From the NCBI RefSeq assembly GCF_011764565.1, contig NZ_AP022871.1, positions 2,170,001 to 2,234,000 on the forward strand: a DNA stretch of 64,000 nucleotides. Direction: 5' to 3'. The stretch's first letter is position 1; each line of letters starts with the position of its first letter. Source of the DNA: Phytohabitans suffuscus. Its GTDB lineage: Bacteria > Actinomycetota > Actinomycetes > Mycobacteriales > Micromonosporaceae. The notes under the pieces are model-generated. The model ran no database searches, had not been told where the DNA came from, and saw only the letters and a list, made by a program, of their open reading frames with translations. Both the position numbers and the translations under genes were made by a program. This document shows positions 18,283 to 27,379 of the stretch, piece after piece.

Positions 18283-18675
18283 TTTGTCTCTCCTTCGGTC
18301 GGCGCGGGTCGCGGGTCCGGGGCCCTCACCCGCCGGGCGTGCCGGTCACCTGATTGGCCAACGGCGCCGGCGACCATCCGCGGCGGTGGCTGGCCGGCGC
18401 GGTACACCGCCGGCCGGAGGCGCGAGGAGGTGGCGGAAAGCGCGGCCGCGGTCTGTGGTGGGCCGTGTACGTACGCCACACATGATTGTCCGCAGGGCCT
18501 GGCCGGGGGCACCCCGGTCTCTGCGGCGGGCACCCCAGCATCGACCCCAGTCGGGGCCGGCACAGCTGGGGTCGGCGTGGGAGCACTACGCCCGCACGGG
18601 CGGTGCCGGCGGGCGGAACCCCTGAGTCGGCGCGCGATGCCCCTAGGGAGGGCGATCACCAGCTGACTCAGCCCG
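18283..18675. other. Gene-free spacer between halogenase and irtA
   Basis: About 390 bp separate the halogenase start from the irtA promoter. Several frames are open on both strands because of the high GC content, but none has a ribosome site or recognisable product. It is probably the boundary between the polyketide locus and the iron-uptake block. Confidence 0.6.
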
Positions 18676-18712
18676 TTGACCTACCCACGCACGGAAGTTA
18701 GGGTACCCTTAG
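18676..18712 (+). promoter_or_regulatory. irtA promoter with IdeR/DtxR-like iron box
   Basis: TTGACC (18676-18681) and TAGGGT (18699-18704) form a -35/-10 pair with 17-bp spacing. The -10 is inside TTAGGGTACCCTTAG (18698-18712), whose core AGGGTACCCT is a perfect palindrome and matches about 12 of 19 positions of the actinobacterial iron-box consensus. Binding of an Fe-loaded repressor there would shut off the importer genes when iron is plentiful. Confidence 0.65.
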
Positions 18713-18768
18713 TCACCCTCCAACGGTGGGCATCGATGGACCTTGAGATCGCCGACAAGGAGTGGTAG

Positions 18769-21375
18769 ATGGCCAAGCGCGGGTTCAGCGGAGTGGTCAT
18801 GCGCGGCTACGGCGCCCGCGACCACGAGGTCACCGTGGTCGGCAGGGAGTCACTCGCGCCACACTTCGTGCGCCTGCGGCTGAGCTCGCCGACGCTGTTC
18901 CAGGACGCCATCGCCGTACCCACGGCCTGGCTGCGCTTCTGGTTTCCCGACCCGGACGGCGGCGAGAGCGAACACCAGCGGGCGTACACCATCTCCTCGG
19001 CCGACGAGACCATCGGCGAGTTCACCATCGACATGGTCCTGCACGAACCGGCCGGCCCGGCCTCACTCTGGGCCAAGCGCGCCGAGCCGGGCTGGACCAT
19101 CATGGCCACCTCGCTCGGCTCGTCGAAGTTCGACGTGCCCGACGAGCCGCCCGCCGGCTACCTGCTGATCGGCGACTCCGCCTCGATCCCCGCCATCAAC
19201 TCGATCCTCGGCGTCGTGCCGGCGGACGTGCCGATCGAGGTGTACCTGGAGCAGCACGACGCCGCCGACCGGCTCATCCCGCTGACACCACATCCACGGG
19301 CGCGGACCCACTGGGTACCTCGCCAGGGGCCGGCGTCCCTCGCGGCCGCGATCGAGGCCCGGGACTGGTCGGACTGGTACACCTGGGCCGGCCCGGAGTC
19401 GGGCTCGCTCAAACACCTGCGCACGCGGCTGCGCGACGAGTTCGGCTTTCCCAAGTCCGAGCTGTACGCGCAGGCGTACTGGTACTACGGCCGCACGTTC
19501 GGCAAGCGCCGCGGCACGCCCGAGCCGGAGCCGGAGCCCGCCATCGCGCCGGAGCCCGCCATCGCGCCGGAGCCCGCCGCCGCGCCGGAGCCCGCGCCCG
19601 CGGCACCCTCCGGCCGGGCGGTGCGCGGAGCGTGGCGGGCACAGGGCGCGGGCCGGTTGCTCGCCCCGCTGAGACGGACCCTGATCCTGTCGGGCGCACT
19701 GCAGGCCGTGGTCACGCTGGTCCAGCTCGCCCCGTTCGTGCTCCTGGTGGAGCTGGCGCGGCAGATGCTGGCGGGGGCCGCGCGATCTACACTGTGGACA
19801 CTCGGCGGCTGGGCACTGGGCCTTGTCGGCGCCGGTACGCTGCTCGGCGGGGCGCTCACGCTGTGGCTGCACGCCGTCGACGCCCGCTTCGCCCGCGACC
19901 TGCGCCAGCGGCTGCTGGGCAAGCTCGCGCGGATGCCGCTGGGCTGGTTCACGATCCGCGGCTCCGGGCACGTCAAGCAGGTCGTGCGGGACGACACGCT
20001 GGCGCTGCACTACCTCGTCACGCACGCCGTACCCGACGCCGTCGCGGCCGTCGTCGCACCGGTCGCCGTCCTGGCGTACCTGTTCGTCGTGGACTGGCGG
20101 ATCGCGCTGGCACTGTTCCTGCCGGTCCTCGTGTACGTCATGACGACGGCGGTGATGGTCGTCCAGTCCGGCGCCCGTACCTCCCTGGCATCGCGCTGGT
20201 CGGAGCGGATGAACCGGGAAGCCGGCGCCTACCTGGAGGGACAGCCGGTGATCCGGGTGTTCGGCGGTGCCGCCGCGTCGGCCTTCCGGGCCCGCCTCGA
20301 CGAGTACATCGGCTTCCTCGGCGACTGGCAGCGGCCGTTCACCGGCAAGAAGACACTGATGGACCTGGCCACCCGGCCGGCCACGTTCCTGCTGCTGATC
20401 GCCTTTCTCGGCACCTGGCTGATCAGCTCCGGCGCGATGGATCCGGTGTCTCTGCTGCCGTTCCTGCTGCTGGGCACCACCTTCGGAGCCCGGCTGCTCG
20501 GCATCGGCTACGGGCTCAGCGGGCTGCGTACCGGCATGCTCGCCGCCCGCCGGATCCAGACCACGCTCGACGAGTCCGAGCTCCAGGTCCACGCCGGGCC
20601 CGCGCGGGTGGCGGCCGACGCGCCGGGCACGGTCGTCTTCGACCGGGTGGGCTTCGCGTACCGGCCGGGCGTCCCGGTCATCGACGGCGTCTCGATCGTG
20701 CTGCGGCCGGGCACGCTCACCGCGCTGGTCGGCCCGTCCGGCTCGGGCAAGTCGACCCTCGCCGCGCTGCTGGCCCGCTTCCACGACGTCGGCACCGGGG
20801 CGATCCGCGTCGGCGGTCGTGACGTGCGCGACCTGACCGCGGACGAGTTGTACGCACAGGTCGGGTTCGTGTTCCAGCAGACCCAGCTCGTCCACGCCAC
20901 CGTCCACGACAACATCGCGCTCGCCGTTCCCGGCGCCGCGCGCGAACGGGTGGAGGCCGCCGCGCGGGCCGCGCACCTCCACGAGCGGATCCTGCGCCTG
21001 CCGCACGGCTACGACACCGTCCTCGGGCCGGACGCGGCCCTCTCCGGCGGGGAGCGGCAGCGCCTCACCATCGCCCGCGCGATCCTCGCCGACCCGACCG
21101 TGCTCGTGCTCGACGAGGCCACCGCCTTCGCCGACCCGGAGTCGGAGTACTCCGTCCAGCAGGCGCTCAACCAGCTCACCGCCGGGCGCACCGTCCTGGT
21201 CATCGCCCATCGCCTGCACACGATCACCGGTGCCGACCAGATCGTCGTGCTCGACGGCGGCCACGTCGCCGAAGCCGGTACCCACGACGAGCTCCACGCC
21301 GCCGGCGGCCGGTACCGCCGACTCTGGGACGCCGGCGCGAGCCGCGCGACCGCGCCCGAGGAGGCGACCCTGTGA
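18769..21375 (+). CDS. irtA: IrtA-type siderophore importer: SIP domain fused to ABC exporter-fold subunit
   Basis: The 868-aa protein starts with a siderophore-interacting FAD/NAD(P)H reductase domain (about residues 1-245; YTISSAD is the flavin-binding region), continues through a Glu-Pro-rich linker (about 251-281) and ends in an ABC half-transporter. The ABC part has six membrane helices and a nucleotide-binding domain with [18 protein letters not shown] and VLVLDEAT. This order is that of mycobacterial IrtA, which pairs with IrtB to import ferric siderophores and reduce the iron at the membrane. ATG 18769 has AAGGAG six bases upstream. The next gene overlaps by 4 bp (GTGA), and an iron box covers the promoter. 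The linker is made of a repeated 18-bp unit. Confidence 0.92.
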   Translation: MAKRGFSGVVMRGYGARDHEVTVVGRESLAPHFVRLRLSSPTLFQDAIAVPTAWLRFWFPDPDGGESEHQRAYTISSADETIGEFTIDMVLHEPAGPASLWAKRAEPGWTIMATSLGSSKFDVPDEPPAGYLLIGDSASIPAINSILGVVPADVPIEVYLEQHDAADRLIPLTPHPRARTHWVPRQGPASLAAAIEARDWSDWYTWAGPESGSLKHLRTRLRDEFGFPKSELYAQAYWYYGRTFGKRRGTPEPEPEPAIAPEPAIAPEPAAAPEPAPAAPSGRAVRGAWRAQGAGRLLAPLRRTLILSGALQAVVTLVQLAPFVLLVELARQMLAGAARSTLWTLGGWALGLVGAGTLLGGALTLWLHAVDARFARDLRQRLLGKLARMPLGWFTIRGSGHVKQVVRDDTLALHYLVTHAVPDAVAAVVAPVAVLAYLFVVDWRIALALFLPVLVYVMTTAVMVVQSGARTSLASRWSERMNREAGAYLEGQPVIRVFGGAAASAFRARLDEYIGFLGDWQRPFTGKKTLMDLATRPATFLLLIAFLGTWLISSGAMDPVSLLPFLLLGTTFGARLLGIGYGLSGLRTGMLAARRIQTTLDESELQVHAGPARVAADAPGTVVFDRVGFAYRPGVPVIDGVSIVLRPGTLTALVGPSGSGKSTLAALLARFHDVGTGAIRVGGRDVRDLTADELYAQVGFVFQQTQLVHATVHDNIALAVPGAARERVEAAARAAHLHERILRLPHGYDTVLGPDAALSGGERQRLTIARAILADPTVLVLDEATAFADPESEYSVQQALNQLTAGRTVLVIAHRLHTITGADQIVVLDGGHVAEAGTHDELHAAGGRYRRLWDAGASRATAPEEATL

Positions 21376-23135
21376 TCCGCACCCTGCTCCAGCTCCTGCC
21401 GGCCGAGCGGCGCCGGATGGCCGCCGGCCACGCGGCCCTCACCGTGCTCGGTGTGGCACTGCGGGCCGCCGGCGCGGTCCTGCTCGTACCCCTCGTCGCC
21501 GACCTGTTCGGCCCCGACCCCGGCGGAGCGTGGCCGTGGCTCGGCCTGCTGGCCGCCGTCACCGCCGCCGGCTGGGCCGTCGACACGACCGCCGCGCGGA
21601 TCGGGTTCGACCTCGGCTTCGCGCTGCTCGACCACGGCCAGCACGGCATCGCCGACCGGCTCACCCGCGTCCGGCTGACCTGGTTCACCGCCGAGCACAC
21701 CGCGACCGCGCGGCAGGCCATCGCGACCACCGGACCGGACCTCGTGGGGTTGGTCATCTACCTCGTCACGCCCGTCGCCGGTGCGGTGCTGCTGCCCGTC
21801 GCGGTCGGGCTCGCCCTGCTGCCGATCTGCTTGCCGCTCGGCCTCGCCGCCCTCGCCGGCGTACCCGTGCTGCTCGGGGCGTTCTGGGCCACCCGCCGTA
21901 TCGGCCGGGCGGCCGAACGGACCGCCGAGGACGCCAACACCGCCCTCACCGAGCGGATCGTCGAGTTCGCCCGTACCCAACCGGCACTGCGCGCCGCCCG
22001 CCGCGCCGAACCGGCCCGCGGTCTCGTCGGCGCCGCCCTCGCCGCCCAGCACGGAGCGACCGTGCGGCTGGTGCTGCTGCAGATTCCCGGACAGCTGCTG
22101 TTCGGCCTCGCCAGCCAGGCCGCCCTGGTGCTGCTCGCGGGTACGACCACGGCCCTCGCCGTGCGCGGCGACCTCGGCGTACCCGAGGCGATCGCGCTCA
22201 TCGTCGTCATCGCCCGCTACCTGGAGGCGTTCGCCGCGCTCGGCGAGCTCACGCCCGGAATCGAGACGGCCACCACCGCGCTGCGCCGCATCCGCGCGGT
22301 ACGCACCGCCCCCACTGTCTCCGGCGAACGGTCGAAGCGACCGGCCACCGCGGCCGGCGCACCGCGGATCCGGCTGGAGCGGGTCGCCTTCCGCTACAGC
22401 GACGACGGACCGCGGGTACTGGACGGGCTCGACCTCACCCTGGACGCGGGCACCACCACCGCCATCGTCGGGCCGTCCGGATCCGGCAAGAGCACCGTGC
22501 TCGCCCTCCTCGCCGGACTGCACGAACCGACCGCCGGCCGCGTCCTCGTCGACGGCACCGACACCGCCGCACTCGGCCAGGACGAGCGCGGCGACCTGGT
22601 CAGCGTGGTGTTCCAGCAGCCGTACCTGTTCGACGGCAGCATCCGCGACAACGTTCTCGCCGGTGACCCCGGCGCCGCCGAGGACCGCCTCGGGCACGCC
22701 GTCGCGCTCGCCCGCGTCGGCGAGGTCACCGCCCGCCTACCCGACGGGGAACGCACCGCGGTCGGCGAGGCCGGCACCGCGCTGTCGGGCGGGGAACGCC
22801 AGCGGGTCAGCATCGCCCGCGCACTGCTCAAGCCAGCGCCCATCCTGCTTGTCGACGAGGCCACGAGCGCGCTGGACACCGAGAACGAGGCCGCCGTCGT
22901 CCAGGCCCTCGCCGACGACACCGTCGCCCGAACCCGCGTCATCGTCGCCCACCGCCTCGGCAGCATCCGCCACGCCGACCGGGTCGTGTTCCTCGAGGAC
23001 GGCCGCGTCGTGGAGGACGGCACCGTCGACGGGCTGCTGGCCGCCGGTGGCCGGTTCGCCGACTTCTGGCGGCAGCGCCAGGAGGCCACCGGATGGCGCG
23101 TCGTGACGCGTCAGCCGGCCGGCGACGACTCCTGA
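21372..23135 (+). CDS. irtB: IrtB-type ABC transporter subunit (siderophore import)
   Basis: This 587-aa half-transporter has six predicted membrane helices (about residues 15-300) followed by a nucleotide-binding domain with [25 protein letters not shown] and [12 protein letters not shown]. It lacks the SIP domain of the upstream partner, as IrtB does. The GTG start overlaps the irtA stop (GTGA), which implies translational coupling and a one-to-one heterodimer. The substrate is probably a ferric siderophore. No siderophore synthetase gene is in the window, so the ligand may be made elsewhere or taken from neighbours. Confidence 0.92.
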   Translation: MIRTLLQLLPAERRRMAAGHAALTVLGVALRAAGAVLLVPLVADLFGPDPGGAWPWLGLLAAVTAAGWAVDTTAARIGFDLGFALLDHGQHGIADRLTRVRLTWFTAEHTATARQAIATTGPDLVGLVIYLVTPVAGAVLLPVAVGLALLPICLPLGLAALAGVPVLLGAFWATRRIGRAAERTAEDANTALTERIVEFARTQPALRAARRAEPARGLVGAALAAQHGATVRLVLLQIPGQLLFGLASQAALVLLAGTTTALAVRGDLGVPEAIALIVVIARYLEAFAALGELTPGIETATTALRRIRAVRTAPTVSGERSKRPATAAGAPRIRLERVAFRYSDDGPRVLDGLDLTLDAGTTTAIVGPSGSGKSTVLALLAGLHEPTAGRVLVDGTDTAALGQDERGDLVSVVFQQPYLFDGSIRDNVLAGDPGAAEDRLGHAVALARVGEVTARLPDGERTAVGEAGTALSGGERQRVSIARALLKPAPILLVDEATSALDTENEAAVVQALADDTVARTRVIVAHRLGSIRHADRVVFLEDGRVVEDGTVDGLLAAGGRFADFWRQRQEATGWRVVTRQPAGDDS

Positions 23136-23202
23136 CACAGGGATCCGCTCAGCTGTACGACGCGCCGCATGACCCCGCGAGCCGGCTGGGCACCGCTGAT
23201 GC

Positions 23203-23976
23203 TCATACCTCCCCGTGCCGGCGGGCGTCCATGCCGGTCAGCAGCCGCCGCAGCTCCCGATCGAGTGTGGTCTCGTCGGTCACCCGGACGCGGAACGGCA
23301 GGCGGATGTCGTGGTGCCGGTGCGCGGTCTCGGCCCGCAGGGTCAGCCCGTCAGCGTCGATGGCCACCGGCACCAGCCGGGCGGCGGCGGTCAGGTCCAG
23401 GGCCACCAGCGCGGCGAACCGGCGCACGAGGTGGGCATCGTGCCGGACCAAGCGGGTCAGGTGCGCCGCCTCGACGGTGGCGACCGGGTCGGGACGCGCC
23501 GTGTGGTAAGCCGTGACCGGCACCTCGACGGCGGTCCCGGGCCGTTCGACGCGCACGCTCTCGGGCTCGACCGCCCAGAGCGCCAGCGGCGGCAGGCCGA
23601 GCAGGGCCATGACGGCGTCGTCGTCGCACACGTCGAGGGCGGCCGGGTCGAACCGGCGGACTCTGCCGGTGATGGTCACCCAGGCCCGTACCCGGGCGCG
23701 CACCGCCACGGGCACGAGGTGCGTGAGATCGAGCCGGACGGCGCCATCAGCGCCGCGGGCGGCGACGAGCAGCCCGCCGAACGGGGTCATGGCGTCGACG
23801 GCGATGACGACCGTGCCGTCGGGGAGGACGGCGTGCGCGTCGACCAGGTCGGCGGCGGTGCCGCCCACCTCCAGTCGCAGCGAGGCGCAGGCCGCGAGGG
23901 CAGAGCGAACCTCGACCGCGTCGGGCGCCGGCCGGCCGCCGGCAAGCGCCGACGACCGTTGGGTTTCGGACGCCAC
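23203..23976 (-). CDS. DUF2470 domain protein, probable iron/heme utilisation role
   Basis: The 257-aa protein matches the general plan of DUF2470 proteins: an N-terminal beta-barrel-like part and a C-terminal helical segment (AAHLTRLVRHDAHLVRRFAA) with conserved His residues. Relatives include HugZ-type heme-utilisation proteins and are frequent beside actinobacterial siderophore genes. GTG 23976 has AAGGAGG five bases upstream. A good iron box lies 42 bp upstream of the start (24018-24036), so the gene is very likely iron-repressed. It is convergent with irtB. The biochemical function is not established; a flavin-barrel or iron-release role is a guess from context. Confidence 0.75.
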   Translation of the reverse strand: MASETQRSSALAGGRPAPDAVEVRSALAACASLRLEVGGTAADLVDAHAVLPDGTVVIAVDAMTPFGGLLVAARGADGAVRLDLTHLVPVAVRARVRAWVTITGRVRRFDPAALDVCDDDAVMALLGLPPLALWAVEPESVRVERPGTAVEVPVTAYHTARPDPVATVEAAHLTRLVRHDAHLVRRFAALVALDLTAAARLVPVAIDADGLTLRAETAHRHHDIRLPFRVRVTDETTLDRELRRLLTGMDARRHGEV

Positions 23977-24017
23977 GCCGGCCTCCTTACGCTGCGGTCC
24001 ACGTCAAGGCGAGCCTA

Positions 24018-24036
24018 ATAGGTGAGGCTTACCTTA
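24018..24036 (-). promoter_or_regulatory. IdeR/DtxR iron box upstream of the DUF2470 gene
   Basis: The 19-mer ATAGGTGAGGCTTACCTTA matches 15 of 19 positions of the consensus iron box. On the minus strand it lies between TTGAAT and TATTAG, possible -35 and -10 elements. It is the best of the iron-box candidates in the window. Nine-base inverted arms (CTGCGGTCC at 23992-24000, GGACCGCAG at 24044-24052) flank it exactly. Confidence 0.75.
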
Positions 24037-24090
24037 TTCAAGCGGACCGCAGTGCGAGGGGACCGGGGTGCCCTTGCCGCTCCGGCCAGG

Positions 24091-24387
24091 TCAGGCCGGC
24101 TGGTACGTCAGGCAGTCGCTGACCGTGACACCCGAGCCGACCTGGACGGACGACGCCGTGCAGGCCAGGTTGGTGTTGTGGACGCAGTCGGTGCGGGCGC
24201 ACGCGCCGACGCTGCCGGTGATCTCCGCGATCCCCCCACGCACCGACGACTCGACGAACGTCGCGCAGGACGCGGCCTCGCCGGCGGACGCGACGGTCAC
24301 GGCCGGGGCATGACAGCCCCCGTCGTTGAAGCTGCACGCCACGGCGGTGCATTCGCGCACAGCAGGCATCTCCAGAAGAGTCTTCAT
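24091..24387 (-). CDS. DUF1540 domain protein, small and Cys-rich
   Basis: The 98-aa protein has two copies of a DUF1540-type motif: VRECTAVACSFNDGGCHAPA followed by a distant Cys (CATFVES), and ACARTDCVHNTNLACTASSV followed by CLTYQPA. The four-Cys spacing in each copy suggests metal or disulfide chemistry, but the family's function is unknown to me. ATG 24387 has GGAGG five bases upstream. Two iron-box-like sites lie about 190-245 bp upstream, so the gene may belong to the same iron regulon as irtAB. Confidence 0.8.
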   Translation of the reverse strand: MKTLLEMPAVRECTAVACSFNDGGCHAPAVTVASAGEAASCATFVESSVRGGIAEITGSVGACARTDCVHNTNLACTASSVQVGSGVTVSDCLTYQPA

Positions 24388-24578
24388 GGTTTCCTCCACT
24401 CACTGAGCTCCACGCTGATCGACCGGGGGCTATCAGCCCTAAGAATAGCCGGAAAAATCGCCTGACGGCGCGTTTCCCGGGGTTGCACAAGGCGATCGAT
24501 GATCGCGTCGTGCCTGCTCAAGATGGGTGACGCAGATAAACGCGAAAGATTTGCGAATTCACTGTAGCGGGCGGGACC

Positions 24579-24630
24579 GAAGGTAAGGCTAAACTCTATT
24601 CCCGCTTCCTAAAAGGGAAGGCTACCCTTT
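24579..24630 (-). promoter_or_regulatory. Two iron-box-like sites upstream of the DUF1540 gene
   Basis: Site one (24579-24597) contains AGGTAAGGCTAA and fits about 12 of 19 consensus positions. Site two (24612-24630) is a perfect-arm version, AAAGGG and CCCTTT around AAGGCTA. They are 33 bp apart. There is no gene to the right for 870 bp, so they most likely serve the leftward DUF1540 unit through a long leader. Confidence 0.5.
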
Positions 24631-24873
24631 GTTGCCGCATTCTGGCCGCACCGTCGCGGCGGACAGTTCGTCGCCGTAGCGTTCCGGGAAGAGGGTGCCG
24701 TGGCGACCGCGGTTCCGCTCAGGTCGATGGGCGTCGCCCTGGCGAGCGCGGTCTGGGTAGTCCAGGACCTCCCGCCCAGCAGAACTCACCCACACCGCAC
24801 GGTTCGGCTTCGGGAACGGCCTAGACGATCTCTTCCAAGAGATCGCCGTGGTCGGCGCCTTTAAGGGTTTTGA

Positions 24874-24926
24874 GCTACCGCGACCTCCGCGGTGGTCCAG
24901 ACCGTTGCTCCCGCGGCCTCACCCTC
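24874..24926 (-). repeat. Dispersed 53-bp repeat, copy A (inverted)
   Basis: On the minus strand this copy is identical to copy C (44969-45021) at about 50 of 53 positions. The core contains GCGGGAGCAACGGTC and ends in GCGGTAGC. It faces copy B across the hairpin at 24948-25009. Confidence 0.85.
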
Positions 24927-24947
24927 CGCCGCACACACCCAGCGGGC

Positions 24948-25009
24948 GTTGATCAGGGACTTGGTGGGCGTGTCGGCCCGCGTGTCCCACCATAAAGTCC
25001 CTGATCAAC
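24948..25009. repeat. Long hairpin with GTTGATCAGGGACTT arms
   Basis: Fifteen-base perfect arms (24948-24962 and 24995-25009) continue into a second stem (GGTGGG with CCCACC) around a GC-rich loop. A related hairpin with the same GTTGATCAGG ends lies at 54622-54683. It may be a palindromic mobile or structural element, or a terminator. Confidence 0.8.
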
Positions 25010-25085
25010 AAACAGACCCCGCCCACGCGGGCCGCGATCAACGGTGACCCGCCGCCTGAAAGGCGGGGTTGGGTCGTGTGACGCG

Positions 25086-25138
25086 AAGGGCGAGGCTGCG
25101 GGAGCAACGGTCCGGACCGCGACGGACGTCGCGGTAGC
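25086..25138 (+). repeat. Dispersed 53-bp repeat, copy B
   Basis: This copy is identical to copy C at about 46 of 53 positions and is in opposite orientation to copy A, 160 bp away. Similarity continues weakly upstream, where both B and C have GGGGTTGGGT. Confidence 0.8.
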
Positions 25139-25497
25139 CCCAAATCTCCAAAGGACAAGCCGGCATCACCCGGCCACGGCAACCCTCGGAATAGATCGTC
25201 TAGCGCAGGCGCTTTACGCGCCCCTCACCCAACCTGCCAGGTGGAAGCAGCACGGGCCGGCCGGGAAGCGGGCCGCTGGCGATCGCCGGTTTCCAATGAC
25301 TTCACTCCCTGGGTCGTGGTCGAGTGCCGAAACGGCACCACCAAGCAGAAGGCCGCCGCCGGCTATGAAGTCCACGATCCGTAAGATCCTGCGCGACGCC
25401 GGGCTCAAGGTGTGTGGCCCCGCAAGCGCGATCTGGTGTACTCACATGCCGCCATACGGCGCGCTGCTGGACTGGTGGGGCCGATACGCTCGGGCCC

Positions 25498-25854
25498 GTG
25501 ATCGAGCTGGGTAGCCGAATGCGGTCGCAGCCAGCGCCTGCCCGGGTGGTTTGGGCGTCACTGATCCGGCCTCGCGATCCTGTGGCTCGGCAATGGCTGG
25601 ACCTGCTCGATGACGAGGTCGATCCACAGATCCTGGACTGCCTCGAACCGAGCCTCGTGGTCTGGTCGTCGCTTTGGACGGACAGGCTCGACGAACGGAT
25701 ACGGTTCGACATCGAGCCGGATGGCTATGAGAGTCGGCTGCGATGGACACTGTTGACGCCGGGACCGCAGCCAGCGGCTAGCAGGATTGGGCATATGCGG
25801 TTCCGGCTCAACGTCCTCGTCAACGAACGGCTGCGTCGGTCGTACGGTCAATAG
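25498..25854 (+). CDS. SRPBCC-like conserved hypothetical protein
   Basis: The 118-aa product (start GTG 25498) has the look of a small START/SRPBCC fold protein: an N-terminal IELGSRMRSQPAPARVVW strand-helix, then RIRFDIEPDGYESRLRWTLL and a long C-terminal helix with GHMRFRLNVLVNERLRRSYG. Similar short proteins occur widely in actinobacteria. No catalytic site is evident and the ligand is unknown. The ribosome site before GTG 25498 is weak. Its neighbours are decayed sequence on the left and a toxin fragment on the right, so it may be an isolated survivor. Confidence 0.7.
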   Translation: MIELGSRMRSQPAPARVVWASLIRPRDPVARQWLDLLDDEVDPQILDCLEPSLVVWSSLWTDRLDERIRFDIEPDGYESRLRWTLLTPGPQPAASRIGHMRFRLNVLVNERLRRSYGQ

Positions 25855-25875
25855 CAAGAGGCATTGCTGGTTCCC

Positions 25876-26376
25876 TCATTTGCCGCACGCCGCACGGTGT
25901 GCCCGCCGACGTCGTCGTACACCTGAAGGGCCGAGCGGGCCACGGTGTACGTCATCGTCTGGTGGGTGGGCGGTGCCCCGGGTGCGCCGTGCGAAGAGCC
26001 GCGCCGACTGGGTCTTGCCGCTGGTGGCTGGCGTGTCGGGCTCCCAGTCGAGGCCGGCGGCGCGGTTGAGGTCGGTGCCGCCAGCGGTGAGCTGCCTCGC
26101 CAGCACCTCGTTGACGATGTCCAGGTACGGCACCTCGGCATAGCTGTTCACACCATCGAGTGGCACCACCGCGAGGTCGGGCCGGCGCTCGGCCAGGCTG
26201 TCGCCCTCGGCGGGCTCCGCTCCGGCCGCACAGTCACCGGCGAGCTGGAGCAGGTCGGCAAGGTACGCGGCGGGCGAGTACGCCGACCGGGCCTCGTCCG
26301 CTGAACGCAGATCGAGGTCGAGGTCGAGGTCGCCGAAAAGCTTGTCGTAGCTGGGCAGGGGGCCGTCCAGCGGCAT
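25876..26376 (-). pseudogene. Fragment of Tc insecticidal toxin A (TcA) gene, N-terminal part
   Basis: The frame begins at ATG 26376 behind GGGAGG and gives 166 aa. Its first 110 residues match the N-terminus of TcA-type toxins (VRP1 region): YDKLFGDLDLDLDL, ARSAYSPAAYLADLLQL, AERRPDLAVVPLDGVNSY and VPYLDIVNEVLARQL, then DTPATSGKTQS. In intact proteins this leads into more than 2000 further residues of shell and channel domains. Here the sequence turns into low-complexity Arg-rich translation after the SGKT segment and stops, so the gene is a truncated, frameshifted remnant. The first motif lacks the Cys residues common in relatives. Its presence suggests that a toxin-complex gene was once inserted here. 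Confidence 0.8.
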
Positions 26377-26528
26377 GCGTCCTCCCACGGAACGATTCAT
26401 CGCGACAGCCCGAGGAGCGCTCCCCAGCACCCGCTGATACCCGCCTGTAGGATTCCGGACGCAGCCCTGGCCGCGCCGTGTCCAGGCCCGTGTTCACGCA
26501 GCCCGTGACCGGGTGCCCGGTTAGCTGT

Positions 26529-27263
26529 TCAGATGGCGGTGCGGCCGCCGTCGATGGAGACCGACGCGCCGGTGATGTAGCTGGCGCGGGTCGAGGCGAG
26601 GAATCCGACCAGCTCCGCGATCTCCTCGGGCTGTGCCGCGCGGCCCAAGGCTGTGGTGGCGCCGAGTTGGTCGAGCATCTCGGTGGTGCCCATGGGGGTG
26701 TAGACCGGGCCGGGGACGATGATGTTGACGCGGATTCCGTGTGAGCTGTAGGCGGCGGCCCATTCGCGGGTAAGCGCGGCCAAGGCCGCCTTGCTGGCGC
26801 CGTAGGCGGAGGCGCCGGGCATTCCGATGGTGCCGGCCATGCTGCCGACGTTGACGATCGACCCGTTTCCCTTCTTGATCATGCCGGGTACGAACGCGGC
26901 CACGAGCAGGAACGGTCCCCGGACGTTGGTGGCGAACGTGGCGTCGAAGTCTTCGAGGTCGAACGTCTCGGTGGGGCCCCAGATGGACAGGCCGGCGTTG
27001 TTGATGAGGATGTCGATGTCGCCGGCCTCGTCGCGGAGGTGTGCGACGTCGCCGGGGTCGCTGATATCGGTGGTGACGAGCTGGGCACTGCCGCCGGCGG
27101 TGGTGATCTCCCGCACGGTTCGCTCGCCGCGCGCGGCGTCGCGGCCGACGACGATCACGTGTGCGCCCGCCGCCCCGAGGTGGTGCGCGACGGCGCGGCC
27201 GATGCCGCTGGTGGCGCCGGTGACCAGCGCCCGCTTGCCTTGGAGGTCGCGGTTCTCGGACAA
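26529..27263 (-). CDS. Short-chain dehydrogenase/reductase (SDR)
   Basis: The 244-aa classical SDR has the cofactor motif TGATSGIG (about residues 13-20), NNAG, and the catalytic Ser-Tyr-Lys set in GSMAG and YGASK. The C-terminal GASVSIDGG is typical. The most suitable start is TTG 27263, with GGGAG six bases upstream; no ATG lies nearby. It is divergent from a TetR gene, with two copies of a 12-bp palindrome in the 116-bp gap, so it is probably controlled by that repressor. The substrate is not predictable; FabG-like reductases and detoxifying carbonyl reductases both fit. Confidence 0.9.
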   Translation of the reverse strand: MSENRDLQGKRALVTGATSGIGRAVAHHLGAAGAHVIVVGRDAARGERTVREITTAGGSAQLVTTDISDPGDVAHLRDEAGDIDILINNAGLSIWGPTETFDLEDFDATFATNVRGPFLLVAAFVPGMIKKGNGSIVNVGSMAGTIGMPGASAYGASKAALAALTREWAAAYSSHGIRVNIIVPGPVYTPMGTTEMLDQLGATTALGRAAQPEEIAELVGFLASTRASYITGASVSIDGGRTAI

Positions 27264-27319
27264 AGACTGCTCCCTTGCTGGGTGTCGGATCGGTGCGGCG
27301 TGACTCGACGCCAGTTGTG

Positions 27320-27363
27320 TATCGATCGCTACGGAAGCTAGCACGCTAGCATAGCGATTGCTA
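27320..27363. promoter_or_regulatory. Two TetR operators in the SDR-TetR divergent promoter
   Basis: TATCGATCGCTA (27320-27331) and TAGCGATTGCTA (27352-27363) each match TAGCGATCGCTA at 11 of 12 positions. Their centres are 32 bp apart, about three helical turns. Between them is GCTAGC repeated with a 2-bp gap. The second site ends 17 bp before the TetR ATG. Confidence 0.75.
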
Positions 27364-27379
27364 CAGAAGGGGGTCGGTG

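Larger units (their letters stand above)
24631..25497. other. Gene-poor degraded interval with repeats
   Basis: About 870 bp hold no gene that I can support. The interval contains two inverted copies of a 53-bp repeat (24874-24926 and 25086-25138) around a long hairpin (24948-25009), a small CCGCC/GGCGG hairpin near 25050, and short open fragments around 25300-25440 (one reads MKSTIRKILRDAGLK) that could be transposase debris. I could not assign the debris to a family. Confidence 0.55.

Noticed and set aside
25299..25440. Transposase remnant
   Set aside because: The short MKSTIRKILRDAGLK-like piece resembles transposase helices only vaguely; too little is left to name a family.
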